A DNA stretch of 64,000 nt from Natronococcus sp. CG52. GTDB lineage: Archaea; Halobacteriota; Halobacteria; Halobacteriales; Natrialbaceae. A model generated the notes under the pieces. It was not told the DNA's origin, did not search any database, and was given only the letters and a program-made list of their open reading frames with translations. Shown piece after piece: positions 23,779-33,087 of the stretch. The DNA lies in assembly GCF_023913515.1 (NCBI RefSeq), contig NZ_CP099391.1, positions 3,162,001 to 3,226,000 of the forward strand, written 5' to 3'. The translations under genes and the position numbers were made by a program. Positions within the stretch are counted from its first letter, which is position 1, and each line of letters begins with the position of its first letter.

Positions 23779-24411
23779 CTACCGGCCGAACCGCCTCGAT
23801 CGGTTGCAGTACTCCCGCACCGCTCGCAGAAAGTCCCGCTTACGGAAATCGCGCCAGTTGACGTCCGTGAAGTACAGCTCCGAGTAGACCGACTGCCAGA
23901 TCATGAAATCGGAGAGCCGCTCCGCGCCCGTCTTGATCACCAGGTCCGGTTCGGAGGGGAAGACGAGGTGCTCCTCGACGCGTTCGTCGTCGATCGCGCT
24001 CGGCTCGAGGTCTCCCGCGTCGACGCTCTCCGCGAGCGTCCGGACCGCGCTCGTGAACTCGTGTTTGCCGCCGAGACCGATGCCGATCTGGATCGGCGCG
24101 TCCGCCTGCGACCGATCGTCGGGAGTCCGAACCGCGACCTGCTGTGGCACGTCGACGCTCTCGAGTTCCCGTCGCAGGGCGGGGATCGCGGCGGTATCGA
24201 GGACGCTCACGTAGACGGTCACCCTGGAGGCGTACTCGAAGGCCCACTCGAAGAAGTCGGTGAGCGTCTCGTAGGCGCCGCGCTCTAAGAGATCCCGTTC
24301 GGTGATCACGAGCGCGATGTGGTCGGGACTGTCGGCCTCGTGGCGACGGATGCGAAGGGAGAGATACCGTTCGTACAGACCCACAGCGTCACGTTCCCAG
24401 TCCGATGACAT
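23779..24411 (-). CDS. Degenerate cis-prenyltransferase (UppS) homologue lacking the catalytic motif
   Basis: 210 residues from ATG 24411, about 100 shorter than the canonical homologue at 21917. The C-terminal signature is well kept: LVIKTGAERLSDFMIWQSVYSELYFTDVNW, close to bacterial UppS. The N-terminal catalytic segment HxAxIxDGNRR is replaced by HIALVITERDLLERG, with no catalytic Asp or Asn-Arg-Arg, and the FSTEN motif is absent. It thus resembles accessory subunits of two-chain cis-prenyltransferases (as NgBR/Nus1 assist DHDDS), or it has another function. The partnership with UppS is inference. It is divergent from the DUF92 gene. Confidence 0.85.
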   Translation of the reverse strand: MSSDWERDAVGLYERYLSLRIRRHEADSPDHIALVITERDLLERGAYETLTDFFEWAFEYASRVTVYVSVLDTAAIPALRRELESVDVPQQVAVRTPDDRSQADAPIQIGIGLGGKHEFTSAVRTLAESVDAGDLEPSAIDDERVEEHLVFPSEPDLVIKTGAERLSDFMIWQSVYSELYFTDVNWRDFRKRDFLRAVREYCNRSRRFGR

Positions 24412-24542
24412 ACCGGTTACGGGTTCGTTCGGCCGCAGCTGACCGTTCCCAGCATACCGTCAGCGAGCCTGAACGGAGGGAAAACCGGACTCGAGGCGGT
24501 TCACGAACCTTCAAGTAATCCCCACAGAAAGGACCGGATATC

Positions 24543-25868
24543 GTGACAGAACCCGTCCGGCGAGCCGGCGTCTTCGCGCTGTTGTGTACGCTCTCGCTCG
24601 CCGTTCCGCTCTTCGGTCCGGAGGTCGCGGCCGCACTCGCCGCGGTCGTCCTGCTGGGGGCGTTCGTCGTCACCGACGGGCCCGTCTTCGACCTTCTGGC
24701 GTATCCCGGCGACTACGAGGACGGACGGCTCTACGGGCTCATTACGTTCGTCCTGGCCGGGGTCGCTCTCGGGCTCCTCGCCACGCAGTCGTCGATGCCG
24801 ACGGCGGTATTCGTCGGGACCGTCTTTCTCATCGGGTACGGGAACGTCGTCGAACAGCTCGCTCGCACGCGAACGGACCGCGACGTCGTCCACGCGACGG
24901 TCTTCTGTCTGGCCGCAACGGCTGCGGCGGCCGTCGGGCAAGCCGCCTCGTTCGGACTTTCGGGCGTTCCGATCGAACCCCTCGTTCCGAGGGTCCTGTT
25001 TCTCGCAGCGAGCGGAGCGCTACTCGCCGCACTCCTGCGTGACGTCCTGTTGCTCTACGACGACCCCGTCGTGATGCTCTCGGTCGGATTCCTCCTCTGG
25101 TTGCTCGCGGAGCTCGATCCCGCTCTCGGAACGATCGAGATGACCGTCGCACTGACGGTCACCCTCGCGCTGGGCTACGTCTCCTACGCCCTCGAGACGG
25201 CGTCGATCGCCGGGATGCTCACCGGCGTCCTGCTGGGGCTGTTGACGATCGTGCTCGGCGGCTACGGCTGGTTCGTCGTACTCATCTCCTTTTTCGCCAT
25301 CGGCGGCCTCTCGACGAAGTTCCGCTACGAGCAGAAGGACGATCTCGGAGTCGCCGAGGACAACAACGGCGCCCGCGGAACCGGGAACGTCCTCGGTAAC
25401 GCCGCCGTCGGCCTCGTCGCCGTTCTCGGCTACGCCGCCAGTTCGGCCACCCTCGTTCCCGTCGAACCCGCGCTCTTTCTGTTCGCGTTCGCCGGCTCCG
25501 TCGCCACCGCGATGAGCGATACGCTCTCGAGTGAGATCGGCAGCATCTTCGACACGCCGCGGCTGATCACCACGCTCGAACCCGTCGAACCCGGCACCGA
25601 CGGCGGCGTCACCTGGCAGGGAGGGGTCGCCGGCTTCGTCGGCGCAGGAATCGTCGCCGCGATCTCCTACGGGCTCTTCCCGGAGGTCGGTCCGGTCGGG
25701 GCGGCGATCATCGTCGCCGCTGGTTTCATCGGGATGACCGTCGACAGCCTCCTCGGCGCGACGCTCGAGGGATCGCTCCTGGGGAACCAGGGCGTGAACT
25801 TCCTGGCGACGCTGTCGGGGGCGCTCGTCTGTGCACTGCTCGTTCTCTCGCTGGCGATGCTCGGCTGA
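24543..25868 (+). CDS. DUF92/TIGR00297-family membrane protein (phytol-kinase-like)
   Basis: 441 residues from GTG 24543. About ten to twelve hydrophobic helices. Family hallmarks occur in the second half: FFAIGGLSTKFRYEQKDDLGVAEDNNGARGTGNVLGNA in parts, AMSDTLSSEIGSIF, and GGVTWQGGVAGFVGA. DUF92 includes plant VTE6, a phytyl-phosphate kinase acting on isoprenoid alcohols. With two cis-prenyltransferase homologues adjacent, a polyprenol or polyprenyl-phosphate recycling role is attractive but unproven. Its first half, with about six helices, is an extra membrane part. Confidence 0.85.
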   Translation: MTEPVRRAGVFALLCTLSLAVPLFGPEVAAALAAVVLLGAFVVTDGPVFDLLAYPGDYEDGRLYGLITFVLAGVALGLLATQSSMPTAVFVGTVFLIGYGNVVEQLARTRTDRDVVHATVFCLAATAAAAVGQAASFGLSGVPIEPLVPRVLFLAASGALLAALLRDVLLLYDDPVVMLSVGFLLWLLAELDPALGTIEMTVALTVTLALGYVSYALETASIAGMLTGVLLGLLTIVLGGYGWFVVLISFFAIGGLSTKFRYEQKDDLGVAEDNNGARGTGNVLGNAAVGLVAVLGYAASSATLVPVEPALFLFAFAGSVATAMSDTLSSEIGSIFDTPRLITTLEPVEPGTDGGVTWQGGVAGFVGAGIVAAISYGLFPEVGPVGAAIIVAAGFIGMTVDSLLGATLEGSLLGNQGVNFLATLSGALVCALLVLSLAMLG

Positions 25869-25894
25869 GTACGCAAACGGTGTGCCCGGGAGTG

Positions 25895-26101
25895 TCAGTC
25901 GTCCGATCCGGAAGCGACCGATTCCGACGCAGACCGTTCGGCCTGCTCGCGGGTACGAGCGTCGCGGTCTCCCAAGGATGAGGGCGAGCGGAACTGGTCC
26001 AAAGCCGGCGCGTTGGTGACGGCGAACGTCACGAGTATCCACGCGCCGAGCAGAACGAGCGCGACGGAGGCAGATAGGGCATCGTCGTTCGGGTTCGGCA
26101 C
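25895..26101 (-). CDS. Small single-pass membrane protein, unknown
   Basis: 68 residues from GTG 26101; TTG 26152 would add 17 unremarkable residues. One hydrophobic helix, ASVALVLLGAWILVTFAV, is followed by an Asp/Glu/Arg-rich tail ending SESVASGSDD. It converges on the DUF92 gene. Probably a conserved haloarchaeal membrane peptide, but I recognise no family. Confidence 0.5.
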   Translation of the reverse strand: MPNPNDDALSASVALVLLGAWILVTFAVTNAPALDQFRSPSSLGDRDARTREQAERSASESVASGSDD

Positions 26102-26201
26102 CGACCAGTTATCGACACCTCGGACGAGCACGCGTTCGGGCGCGATACGCAAACACAGCCGCCGCTCACAGTGCGTTCGTCACCTGCTCGAGAACCGGTC
26201 G

Positions 26202-27587
26202 TTACCTGGGTGGCGTTTCGGCAATCTCGTCGACCGAGTGGATCCGAACGCTCGTCGGCCGTTTCGTGAACTGGCCCAGCGAGTGTGCCACGATCCGTTC
26301 GACGCCGCGATCCGCCGCGAAATCGAGCAGCGACTGCTCGAGGATCTCGTCGAGGACGACCGTCGTCGGTGTCGTCTCGAGGGACTCGAGGGCGTCGTAG
26401 GCGGCACTCGCCGGTGCCTCCGCGATCACGTCGGCGTTCTCGTCGAGGAACCGGACCTGATCGGTCTCCCCTCTGATGATCGCCGTCGCGTGTCCGTAGA
26501 TCGTCTCGGGATCGCCTGCGTCGGTGTCGGCCGCCGACTCGGCACCGCTATCGTCCGGGTGAGCCGCGTCGGCATCCGCACGTGTGTCCGGTTCACTCGC
26601 CGACGCCAACTGTGCGTCCGTAGACCGGGACGAACTCGCGTCGGACGCCGGCTCCAGTCCGCGGTTTTCGTCCCCGTCGGATCGCTCCAGAGGCTCCTCG
26701 TCGATCGTCGTCGGCGACCTCGTCGGCGGCGCCGGCGTCGCACTGCCGTCGGTCGCGGCGATCGCTTCACGGGGCTCGTTCAGTCCGGAAACGGTGTCGT
26801 AGGGGACCTTGTTGCGAAGGGCGGCAAACAGCTGGTGGTGATCGAGTTCTTCGACCGATTCCCCCGACGGAGCGAAGGCAACGTAGTCGATGTCGCCGAC
26901 CTGCGAGAGTTCCTCGAAGATCAGGTCGCCGCCGCGGTCGCCGTCGAGAAAGACGGTGACGGTGCGGTGGCGAGTGAGTTCGCTAACGGCGTCGGGCACG
27001 TTGGTCCCCTCGACCGCGATACCGTTCTTGACGCCGTACTTGAGCAGCGTCAGCACGTCGGATCGGCCCTCGACGATGATGATCGCGTCGCTGTCGGTGA
27101 CCCGGGGTCCGGCGGGAAGGCCCTCGTACTCGGTGATGTCCTCGACGCGGACGTGCTGGCGCACCTCCGCGAGAATCTCCTCGGAGGTCATCACGCTGTC
27201 GTCGAAGCCCGTCCGAAGGAGTTCCTTCGCGCGGTCGACGACTTCCTTGCGTTTGGCCGCGCGGACGTCCTCGATCTCGGTGACCTCGAGGGAGGCGCGA
27301 CAGGGACCGACTCGAGTGATCGTCTCGAGCGACGCCGCGAGCGTCGCCGTCTCGACCTTGTCGAGGCTGGTGGCGATGGTAAGCCGGCCGTGTGACTGCC
27401 CCTTCGTGCTGGTTATTTCGACGTCGATGCGACCGACCTTCTGTGACTGCCGGAGATCGCGGAGATCGAGTTCGTCGCCGAGTAACCCTTCGGTCTGGCC
27501 GAAGATAGCGCCAACGACGTCGCTCCGCTCGACAACTCCGTCAGCGGTTACGTCAGCGTGAATGTGGTATTTCGAGGTGTCTTCCAT
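26202..27587 (-). CDS. dnaG: Archaeal DnaG-type protein
   Basis: 461 residues from ATG 27587. The N-terminus (MEDTSKYHIHADV, FGQTEGLLGDELDLRDLR) and the Toprim core are typical: IIIVEGRSDVL with the metal-binding Glu, then TVFLDGDRGGDL with Asp-x-Asp. As in other archaea the bacterial zinc-finger and helicase-binding domains are missing. In archaea DnaG can prime DNA but is mainly known as an exosome subunit. Residues about 280-370 are an acidic low-complexity insert (SGAESAADTDAGDPET). The C-terminal part ends TSVRIHSVDEIAETPPR. A monocistronic gene. Confidence 0.93.
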   Translation of the reverse strand: MEDTSKYHIHADVTADGVVERSDVVGAIFGQTEGLLGDELDLRDLRQSQKVGRIDVEITSTKGQSHGRLTIATSLDKVETATLAASLETITRVGPCRASLEVTEIEDVRAAKRKEVVDRAKELLRTGFDDSVMTSEEILAEVRQHVRVEDITEYEGLPAGPRVTDSDAIIIVEGRSDVLTLLKYGVKNGIAVEGTNVPDAVSELTRHRTVTVFLDGDRGGDLIFEELSQVGDIDYVAFAPSGESVEELDHHQLFAALRNKVPYDTVSGLNEPREAIAATDGSATPAPPTRSPTTIDEEPLERSDGDENRGLEPASDASSSRSTDAQLASASEPDTRADADAAHPDDSGAESAADTDAGDPETIYGHATAIIRGETDQVRFLDENADVIAEAPASAAYDALESLETTPTTVVLDEILEQSLLDFAADRGVERIVAHSLGQFTKRPTSVRIHSVDEIAETPPR

Positions 27588-27701
27588 GTGAAATCTACCC
27601 CCGGACAGGGGTGCAGTGACGCGAAACGCGTCCAGAGACTTATCTAGAGTAAGGATCGTGAGAGGCAAATAGCTGTTGACCTGCGGAGCGGCGATCGGCG
27701 G

Positions 27702-28679
27702 TCAGTACGCCGGCCGATACCAGTACCAGTAGAGCGTGGCGGCGAGGAGGACGACTAATCCGCCGAGGAAAAAGAGCAGTCCCGGCGGGATCGTCCCGAA
27801 GACCGCGTCTGCAGCCTCGGCACCGCCGTCGGCGAGAGTTTCGTTGCCGCCGTCGGCGACGGTTTCGGTCCCTTCGATGTCGCCGTTGCCGGCGGTTGCG
27901 CCGTCGTCGGACGTCTCGTACCCGTCCGATCCGGTATCCGCGTCGGTCCGGTTGGCGCTGGCCTCGTCGGCGCTATCGGCCCCGTTTTCACCGTTCTCGT
28001 CGTCACTGTCGGCCATCGTGAAATCGTCGGCCGCATCCTCTTCAGCTTCTGAGTCCTCCGAGGGGCCGTCGCCTACCGTCTCGTCGCCGGATTCGCCCTG
28101 CTCGTCGGCCGCCCGGTCATCATCCGCTGCATCGTCACCGGCCGGCACGTCACCGCTGTCGCTCTCGTCCGCGCTGTCTTCGCCGCCCGTCGGCACGAAT
28201 CCGTCCGACTCCGTTCCCGTTCCGAACCATCGGGTAACACCGTGCTGTACCAGCAGACTGCCCCCCGCCAGCGCACCGATTCCGCCGATGAGCCGCGAGA
28301 GGGCCGTCCGCAACTGCGAGGCCCGCGACTCGTCGCTCGTGACGATCAACGGCCCGTCCGTCGTCGCGTAGACGCTCATCTCGTTTCCACGCGAGGAGTA
28401 CCACGTGTCCACGACTTCGACCAGACCCGCGCCCTCCAGGTTCTCGAGGTGGTACCGGACGTTCTGAATCGAGGAATCGATCGCGTCGGCGACGTCGCTC
28501 GGCGTTCCGGGTTCGTCGTCGAGTCGCGCGTAGATCCGACGGGCCGTCGTCGACGAGAGGGCACCGAACACCGCGTCGGCGTCCTCGCCCTCGAGGTCGA
28601 CGACACGCGGTTGCCCCTCCCCGGTAGACGGCTCCGAGCGGAAGGGGAACAGGCGGGCCATATCGGGTTCGTCTCCCAT
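27702..28679 (-). CDS. Membrane-anchored winged-helix (ArsR-like) regulator
   Basis: 325 residues from ATG 28679 (next ATG 28661). The N-terminal domain is a winged helix: ARRIYARLDDEPGTPSDVADAIDSSIQNVRYHLENLEGAGLVEVVDTWYSSRGNEM. A hydrophobic helix (LIGGIGALAGGSLLVQ) sits near residue 160. Then comes a long Asp/Glu/Ser/Gly low-complexity stretch of about 130 residues and a C-terminal helix (LLFFLGGLVVLLAATLYWYWY). The topology suggests a DNA-binding domain tethered to the membrane with an acidic loop outside. Signal and targets unknown. It is divergent from the DUF3311/symporter operon, a possible target. Confidence 0.8.
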   Translation of the reverse strand: MGDEPDMARLFPFRSEPSTGEGQPRVVDLEGEDADAVFGALSSTTARRIYARLDDEPGTPSDVADAIDSSIQNVRYHLENLEGAGLVEVVDTWYSSRGNEMSVYATTDGPLIVTSDESRASQLRTALSRLIGGIGALAGGSLLVQHGVTRWFGTGTESDGFVPTGGEDSADESDSGDVPAGDDAADDDRAADEQGESGDETVGDGPSEDSEAEEDAADDFTMADSDDENGENGADSADEASANRTDADTGSDGYETSDDGATAGNGDIEGTETVADGGNETLADGGAEAADAVFGTIPPGLLFFLGGLVVLLAATLYWYWYRPAY

Positions 28680-28837
28680 TCTTTCGCCGACACTTATACC
28701 CCTTTTCCTCCCTGAAAGAGCGATTTCACCTACCGAAGACCGCAAGACGTGGCGACGAAGCGATATTGATGGGAATTTTCGTTCAATAACCGGGATCGAA
28801 CAGTAACAGTTACCCACCCCGAGACGAACCATCGACC

Positions 28838-29119
28838 ATGCCGCGTCTGGAACTGTGGGGGTGGCTCGCCGTCGCCGTCGGACTCAGTGCACTCGCGATA
28901 CCGTGGTTCCTCTGGAACGACGCGACGGTCGTCGCGGGACTCCCGCTGTGGCTCTGGTGGCACGTCGGCTGGATGGTGCTCGCGTCGCTCGTCTTCTGGC
29001 TGTTCACCCGACGCGCGTGGGGAGTCGGAATCGAATCGACCGACGGCGACTCGAGCGGCGATCGAGAACGCCGGCGGGAGCGCGGTTCCGGAGCCGAAAC
29101 CGGGGGTGACGCGCGATGA
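28838..29119 (+). CDS. DUF3311 membrane protein
   Basis: 93 residues from ATG 28838. Two hydrophobic helices, WLAVAVGLSALAIPWFLW and VGWMVLASLVFWLFTRRAWG, then an Arg/Glu-rich tail. DUF3311 proteins are small partners encoded next to sodium:solute symporters. Its stop overlaps the symporter ATG by 4 bp (ATGA), so the two are translationally coupled. Confidence 0.85.
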   Translation: MPRLELWGWLAVAVGLSALAIPWFLWNDATVVAGLPLWLWWHVGWMVLASLVFWLFTRRAWGVGIESTDGDSSGDRERRRERGSGAETGGDAR

Positions 29120-30585
29120 GCGTCGCGATTCAACTCGCCATCATCGTCAGCTACCTCCTGCTGGCGCTCGCGATCGGACTGGTCGCCTACCGACTCACCG
29201 ACCGGACGGCAGAGGACTTTTACCTCGCCAGCCGATCCGTGGGAACGGTCGTCCTGCTGTTTACGACGTTCGCGACGTTGCTGTCGGCGTTTACCTTCTT
29301 CGCCGGACCGAACGTCGCCTACTACGAGGGGCCGGAGTGGATCCTCGTCATGGGGCTGATGGACGGAATCATCTTCGCGATTCTCTGGTACGTTATCGGC
29401 TACAAGCAGTGGCTGCTCGGCCGACGGTACGAGTTCGTTACCCTCGGAGAGATGCTCGGCGACCGGTTCGCCTCGAAGCGGCTTCGCGGACTGGTCGCAG
29501 GTGTCAGCCTGCTCTGGCTGTTCCCGTACGTGATGCTCCAGCAGGTCGGCGCCGGCACCGCACTACAGGCGCTGACCGAGGGGGCGGTCCCGTACGCCGT
29601 CGGCGCCGGACTGATCACGGCGTTCATGATCCTCTACGTGGTCGTCGCCGGCTTCCGGGGTATCGCTTGGACCGACACCCTGCAAGGGGCGTTCATGCTC
29701 GTCACGACCTGGATCGCGCTGGTGTGGGTCCTCGCCGTCGTCGGCGGTCCCGGCGCCGCCACGGCCGCGCTCGAGGGCGAGGCGGCCCACCACCTCGCAC
29801 TCGGTAGCGATCACTACACGCCCCAGTGGATGCTCTCGACGGCGATCGTGATCGGATTCGGCGTCGCGATGTTCCCGCAAGTCAACCAGCGCTTCTTCGC
29901 GGCCGGTTCCCGGACCGTCCTCGAACGGTCGTTCGCGCTCTGGCCGATCCTCTGCGTGTTGCTGTTCGTCCCGTCGTTCATGCTCGGCGCGTGGGCGCGG
30001 GGCCTCGACGTGGCGATTCCGGAGGGCGAGAACGTCCTCCCGGTCATCCTGGCCGAGTTCACGCCAGTCTGGTTCGCCGCGCTGGTCATCGCGGGCGCGA
30101 TGGCCGCGATGATGTCCTCGTCGGACTCGATGCTGCTGTCGGGATCCTCGTACTTCACCCGAGACCTCTACCGGCCGTTCGTCGAGGCCGACCTCTCGGA
30201 GCGGCGCGAGGATCTGCTCGCCCGCGTCGGGGTCGTCGTCTTCGCGACGGCGTCGTTCCTCGCCAGTCTCGCGAACCCCGCGACGCTGTTCGAACTGGGC
30301 GACGCGGCGTTCAGCGGCTTCGCGCAGCTCGCGCTGCCCGTCATGGTCGCACTTTACTGGCGGAAGACGACTCGGACGGGGATCACGGCCGGGATCCTGG
30401 TCAGTCAACTATTCTACCTCTCGAGTCTCTTCCTCGCCGTCGTCCCCGGCAGCTACGCCGGCTGGACGGCCGGACTCGTCGGGATGGGGCTCGGACTCGT
30501 CGTCACCGTCGGCGTCTCCCTCGTGACGACGCCGGCGGCCGACGAGCGACGGGCGATCTACTTCGACGGGCTCGGCGCGGACTGA
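29116..30585 (+). CDS. Sodium:solute symporter (SSF family)
   Basis: 489 residues from ATG 29116, with about 13 predicted helices. SSF signatures include DFYLASRSVGTVVLLFTTFATLLSAFTFFAGPN (in parts), FVTLGEMLGDRFASKRLR, MFPQVNQRFFAAGS and AMMSSSDSMLLSGSSYFTRDLY; the Ser/Ser-Asp near the last belongs to the second sodium site. It imports a solute, probably a carboxylate or amino-acid-like compound, driven by sodium. The substrate is not predictable. Coupled to DUF3311 by a 4-bp overlap. Confidence 0.88.
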   Translation: MSVAIQLAIIVSYLLLALAIGLVAYRLTDRTAEDFYLASRSVGTVVLLFTTFATLLSAFTFFAGPNVAYYEGPEWILVMGLMDGIIFAILWYVIGYKQWLLGRRYEFVTLGEMLGDRFASKRLRGLVAGVSLLWLFPYVMLQQVGAGTALQALTEGAVPYAVGAGLITAFMILYVVVAGFRGIAWTDTLQGAFMLVTTWIALVWVLAVVGGPGAATAALEGEAAHHLALGSDHYTPQWMLSTAIVIGFGVAMFPQVNQRFFAAGSRTVLERSFALWPILCVLLFVPSFMLGAWARGLDVAIPEGENVLPVILAEFTPVWFAALVIAGAMAAMMSSSDSMLLSGSSYFTRDLYRPFVEADLSERREDLLARVGVVVFATASFLASLANPATLFELGDAAFSGFAQLALPVMVALYWRKTTRTGITAGILVSQLFYLSSLFLAVVPGSYAGWTAGLVGMGLGLVVTVGVSLVTTPAADERRAIYFDGLGAD

Positions 30586-30658
30586 GCGCCGGCGTTCTCC
30601 CGAGTGCAGGGAGCGACAAGCGACACACCGAAAGGACCGGGTCGCATACCGCAGGGCG

Positions 30659-31276
30659 ATGACGATCGATCTGCCGGAGTCGCTCGCCGAGACGTGGCAG
30701 CCGCTCGGAACGCGAACCGGAGAGGCCTCAGTTCTCGTGGCCACGATAACGACCGAGACGACGCTGTACGAGCCGACCGATTCGACAGCACCGTCCGAAC
30801 TCGGACCCAGCAGGATTCCCGTTCGGTCGCTGTTCGCCGTCGACGTATCGATTTCGCCGTCGCTGTCGGTGATCGGCGTCTCGCCCGAGTCGACGCTCTC
30901 GAAGGCCGCACCGAAGGCGAAATCGCAGTTCGTCGACACCCTCACGGACGAAGGGTTGGTCGTCGACGGAACGCGAGAGACGCTCGAGTTCGAGGGGCCG
31001 AACGGAAACGCCGGGAAGTGGTACGTCCTCGATGCGGCCTACCCCGTCGATTCCGATCTCACGGACGGTGACACGGATCGAATCGCGGCCGAAGCACACG
31101 TCGCGGTCTGGCCGACGGAGACGAGCTACGCGATGGCTGGCGGAACGCTCCCGCTGGAGGTTCCGGACGAGGTCACGGACGCGCTCGAGGAATCCCTCGA
31201 CGTCGATCCCGAGCGCGACCGCGAGACGGTTGCAGCGTTGATCCGAACGATCGAGCCCGATGAAACAACCGACTAA
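30659..31276 (+). CDS. Uncharacterised haloarchaeal protein
   Basis: 205 residues from ATG 30659. Soluble and acidic with no membrane helix or recognisable domain; segments include SLFAVDVSISPSLSVIGVSP, GKWYVLDAAYP and HVAVWPTETSYAMAGGTLPLEV. Composition and haloarchaeal codon bias support a real gene. It stands alone 73 bp after the symporter, so it may be transcribed with it. I do not recognise the family. Confidence 0.65.
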   Translation: MTIDLPESLAETWQPLGTRTGEASVLVATITTETTLYEPTDSTAPSELGPSRIPVRSLFAVDVSISPSLSVIGVSPESTLSKAAPKAKSQFVDTLTDEGLVVDGTRETLEFEGPNGNAGKWYVLDAAYPVDSDLTDGDTDRIAAEAHVAVWPTETSYAMAGGTLPLEVPDEVTDALEESLDVDPERDRETVAALIRTIEPDETTD

Positions 31277-31411
31277 CGAACCGGTAGTGCGAACGTAAGC
31301 TTCGGTCACCGCAGTCCAACGCGTATCGTACCGACTATTATGCAGACGGATGTATTCAAGAAAGAGTACGTTACTCGCTATACTTATACGGCTGAGTAGC
31401 ACTGTTGAGCT

Positions 31412-33031
31412 ATGGACGAGAACCGACGGCCCATCGAGGCCGGTTCTCTCGTCGGAAGCGATGGCGTCTCTGATCGCGTCCAGGCGGTGTTCGATCGACT
31501 ACCCGACGGCGTCTACGTACTCGATGCCGACTTGCAACACGTCGTCGTTAACGAACGCGCCAGCGAACTCCTCGAAATCGAACGAACGGAAGACGACGGG
31601 ATAACGGAGAGACTCCGCTCGCTGTTCGATGGGGCTCACGAACGAGCACTCGAGCACCAGGAGCTGATAATCGCCGACGCGTACCATCCGTCCACCGACT
31701 CCTGGCTCGAAGCGCGCATTTCTCCCTCACAGACGGACGTAACGGGCTACGTTCGGGACGTAACCGAACGGAAAGAGCGCGACCGTCGGTCCGAGCGTCA
31801 ACGCGAGCAGATGGAAGTGCTAAACGGCGTCTACACCGTCATGCAGGCGATCAACGACACGATCGTTACCGATTCGACGCGGGACGAACTCGAGCGCGTT
31901 ACCTGCGAAACGCTCGCGAACGTACCAGCGTACGAGTTCGCGTTCGTTGCCGCAGTCAACTCGAAGACGGGAGACGTGATTCACCGGGTCGAAGCGGGTG
32001 TCGAGGGATACGTCGAGAGTATTCCGCTCTCGACCGATCCGGACGACCCGGCGGGTCGCGGGCCGGCAGGACGCGCAATTCGGACTCAGCGGCTCCAGGT
32101 CTCGAACGACGTCTTCACCGATCCCGACTTCGAACCCTGGCGCGAGGACGCCCACGAGCGCGGCTACCAGTCGGCCGCTGCGATCCCGATCGTTCACAGC
32201 GGCGGGCTGTACGGCGTTCTCGGGGTCACGAGCGCGAACCGATACGCGTTCGCGGACGAAGTACGGGAGGGGATCGGACAGCTCGGAGAGATTCTCGGCC
32301 ACGCGATCGCCGCCCTCGAGCGCAAGCGCGCGCTGATGGGAGACGAACTGATTGAACTCGAGTACGAGATCCAGAACGCAGTCGACCTGTTCGACGGGCC
32401 GCCGATGGCCGATCAGTACGTCTCGTTCGAGCGCGTCGTACAGGTCGACGACGAGCAGTTCCTCGAGTACGGCATCACGGCAGTTGAGACGTTTCCGAAC
32501 GTGGAGGAACTGACCGAATGCATCCCCCACTGGGAGGACGTAACGGTACTCGACGAGTCGGCCGGAGAGGTCACGTTCGAACTCGCGATCACGTCGCCGC
32601 CGATGTTCTCGGTCGTCGCCTCACACGGCGGCTACGTCGAGGCGGCCGCCATCGACGACGGCGATTACACGATGACGATTCACCTTCCGGAGAGCACGGA
32701 CGTTCGCGCCGTTACCGAGGCGATTCGGGCCGTCTATCCGACGGCGACGAACGTCGCCCGGCGGCAAGTGACGCCCTCCAACGAGTCGATCGCGCAGATC
32801 CAGGACCATCTATACGGTGCACTGACCGAGCGCCAGCGCACCGTCGTGGAGACGGCGTACTACGCCGGTTTCTTCGAGTGGCCTCGAAACAGCTCCGGCG
32901 AGGAGATCGCGGCGACGCTCGGGATCACGCCGGCGACTTTCCACGAACACCTCCGGTCGGCCCAGCAGAAGATCGTCGCGGCGGTCTTCGACGAGCCGGA
33001 TACGACGCGTGCGGATTCCAAACGGGACTGA
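31412..33031 (+). CDS. PAS-GAF-Bat transcriptional regulator
   Basis: 539 residues from ATG 31412; a CTTATA box about 25 bp upstream suggests a leaderless transcript. Residues about 22-125 form a PAS domain (FDRLPDGVYVLDADLQHVVVNERA) ending in the usual VRDVTERKERDR linker. A GAF domain follows (about 155-310; AIPIVHSGGLYGVLGV), then the bacterio-opsin-activator domain (about 325-475) and a terminal HTH-10 (LTERQRTVVETAYYAGFFEWPR, EEIAATLGITPATFHEHLR). A one-component sensor-regulator, probably of light, redox or oxygen response. It precedes an HFX_2341-type regulator gene by 56 bp. Confidence 0.9.
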   Translation: MDENRRPIEAGSLVGSDGVSDRVQAVFDRLPDGVYVLDADLQHVVVNERASELLEIERTEDDGITERLRSLFDGAHERALEHQELIIADAYHPSTDSWLEARISPSQTDVTGYVRDVTERKERDRRSERQREQMEVLNGVYTVMQAINDTIVTDSTRDELERVTCETLANVPAYEFAFVAAVNSKTGDVIHRVEAGVEGYVESIPLSTDPDDPAGRGPAGRAIRTQRLQVSNDVFTDPDFEPWREDAHERGYQSAAAIPIVHSGGLYGVLGVTSANRYAFADEVREGIGQLGEILGHAIAALERKRALMGDELIELEYEIQNAVDLFDGPPMADQYVSFERVVQVDDEQFLEYGITAVETFPNVEELTECIPHWEDVTVLDESAGEVTFELAITSPPMFSVVASHGGYVEAAAIDDGDYTMTIHLPESTDVRAVTEAIRAVYPTATNVARRQVTPSNESIAQIQDHLYGALTERQRTVVETAYYAGFFEWPRNSSGEEIAATLGITPATFHEHLRSAQQKIVAAVFDEPDTTRADSKRD

Positions 33032-33087
33032 GCGAGCCGTCGGTGCGACCTCCCGGGATTCATTACGAAGCCGACGAAGTATCGCGT

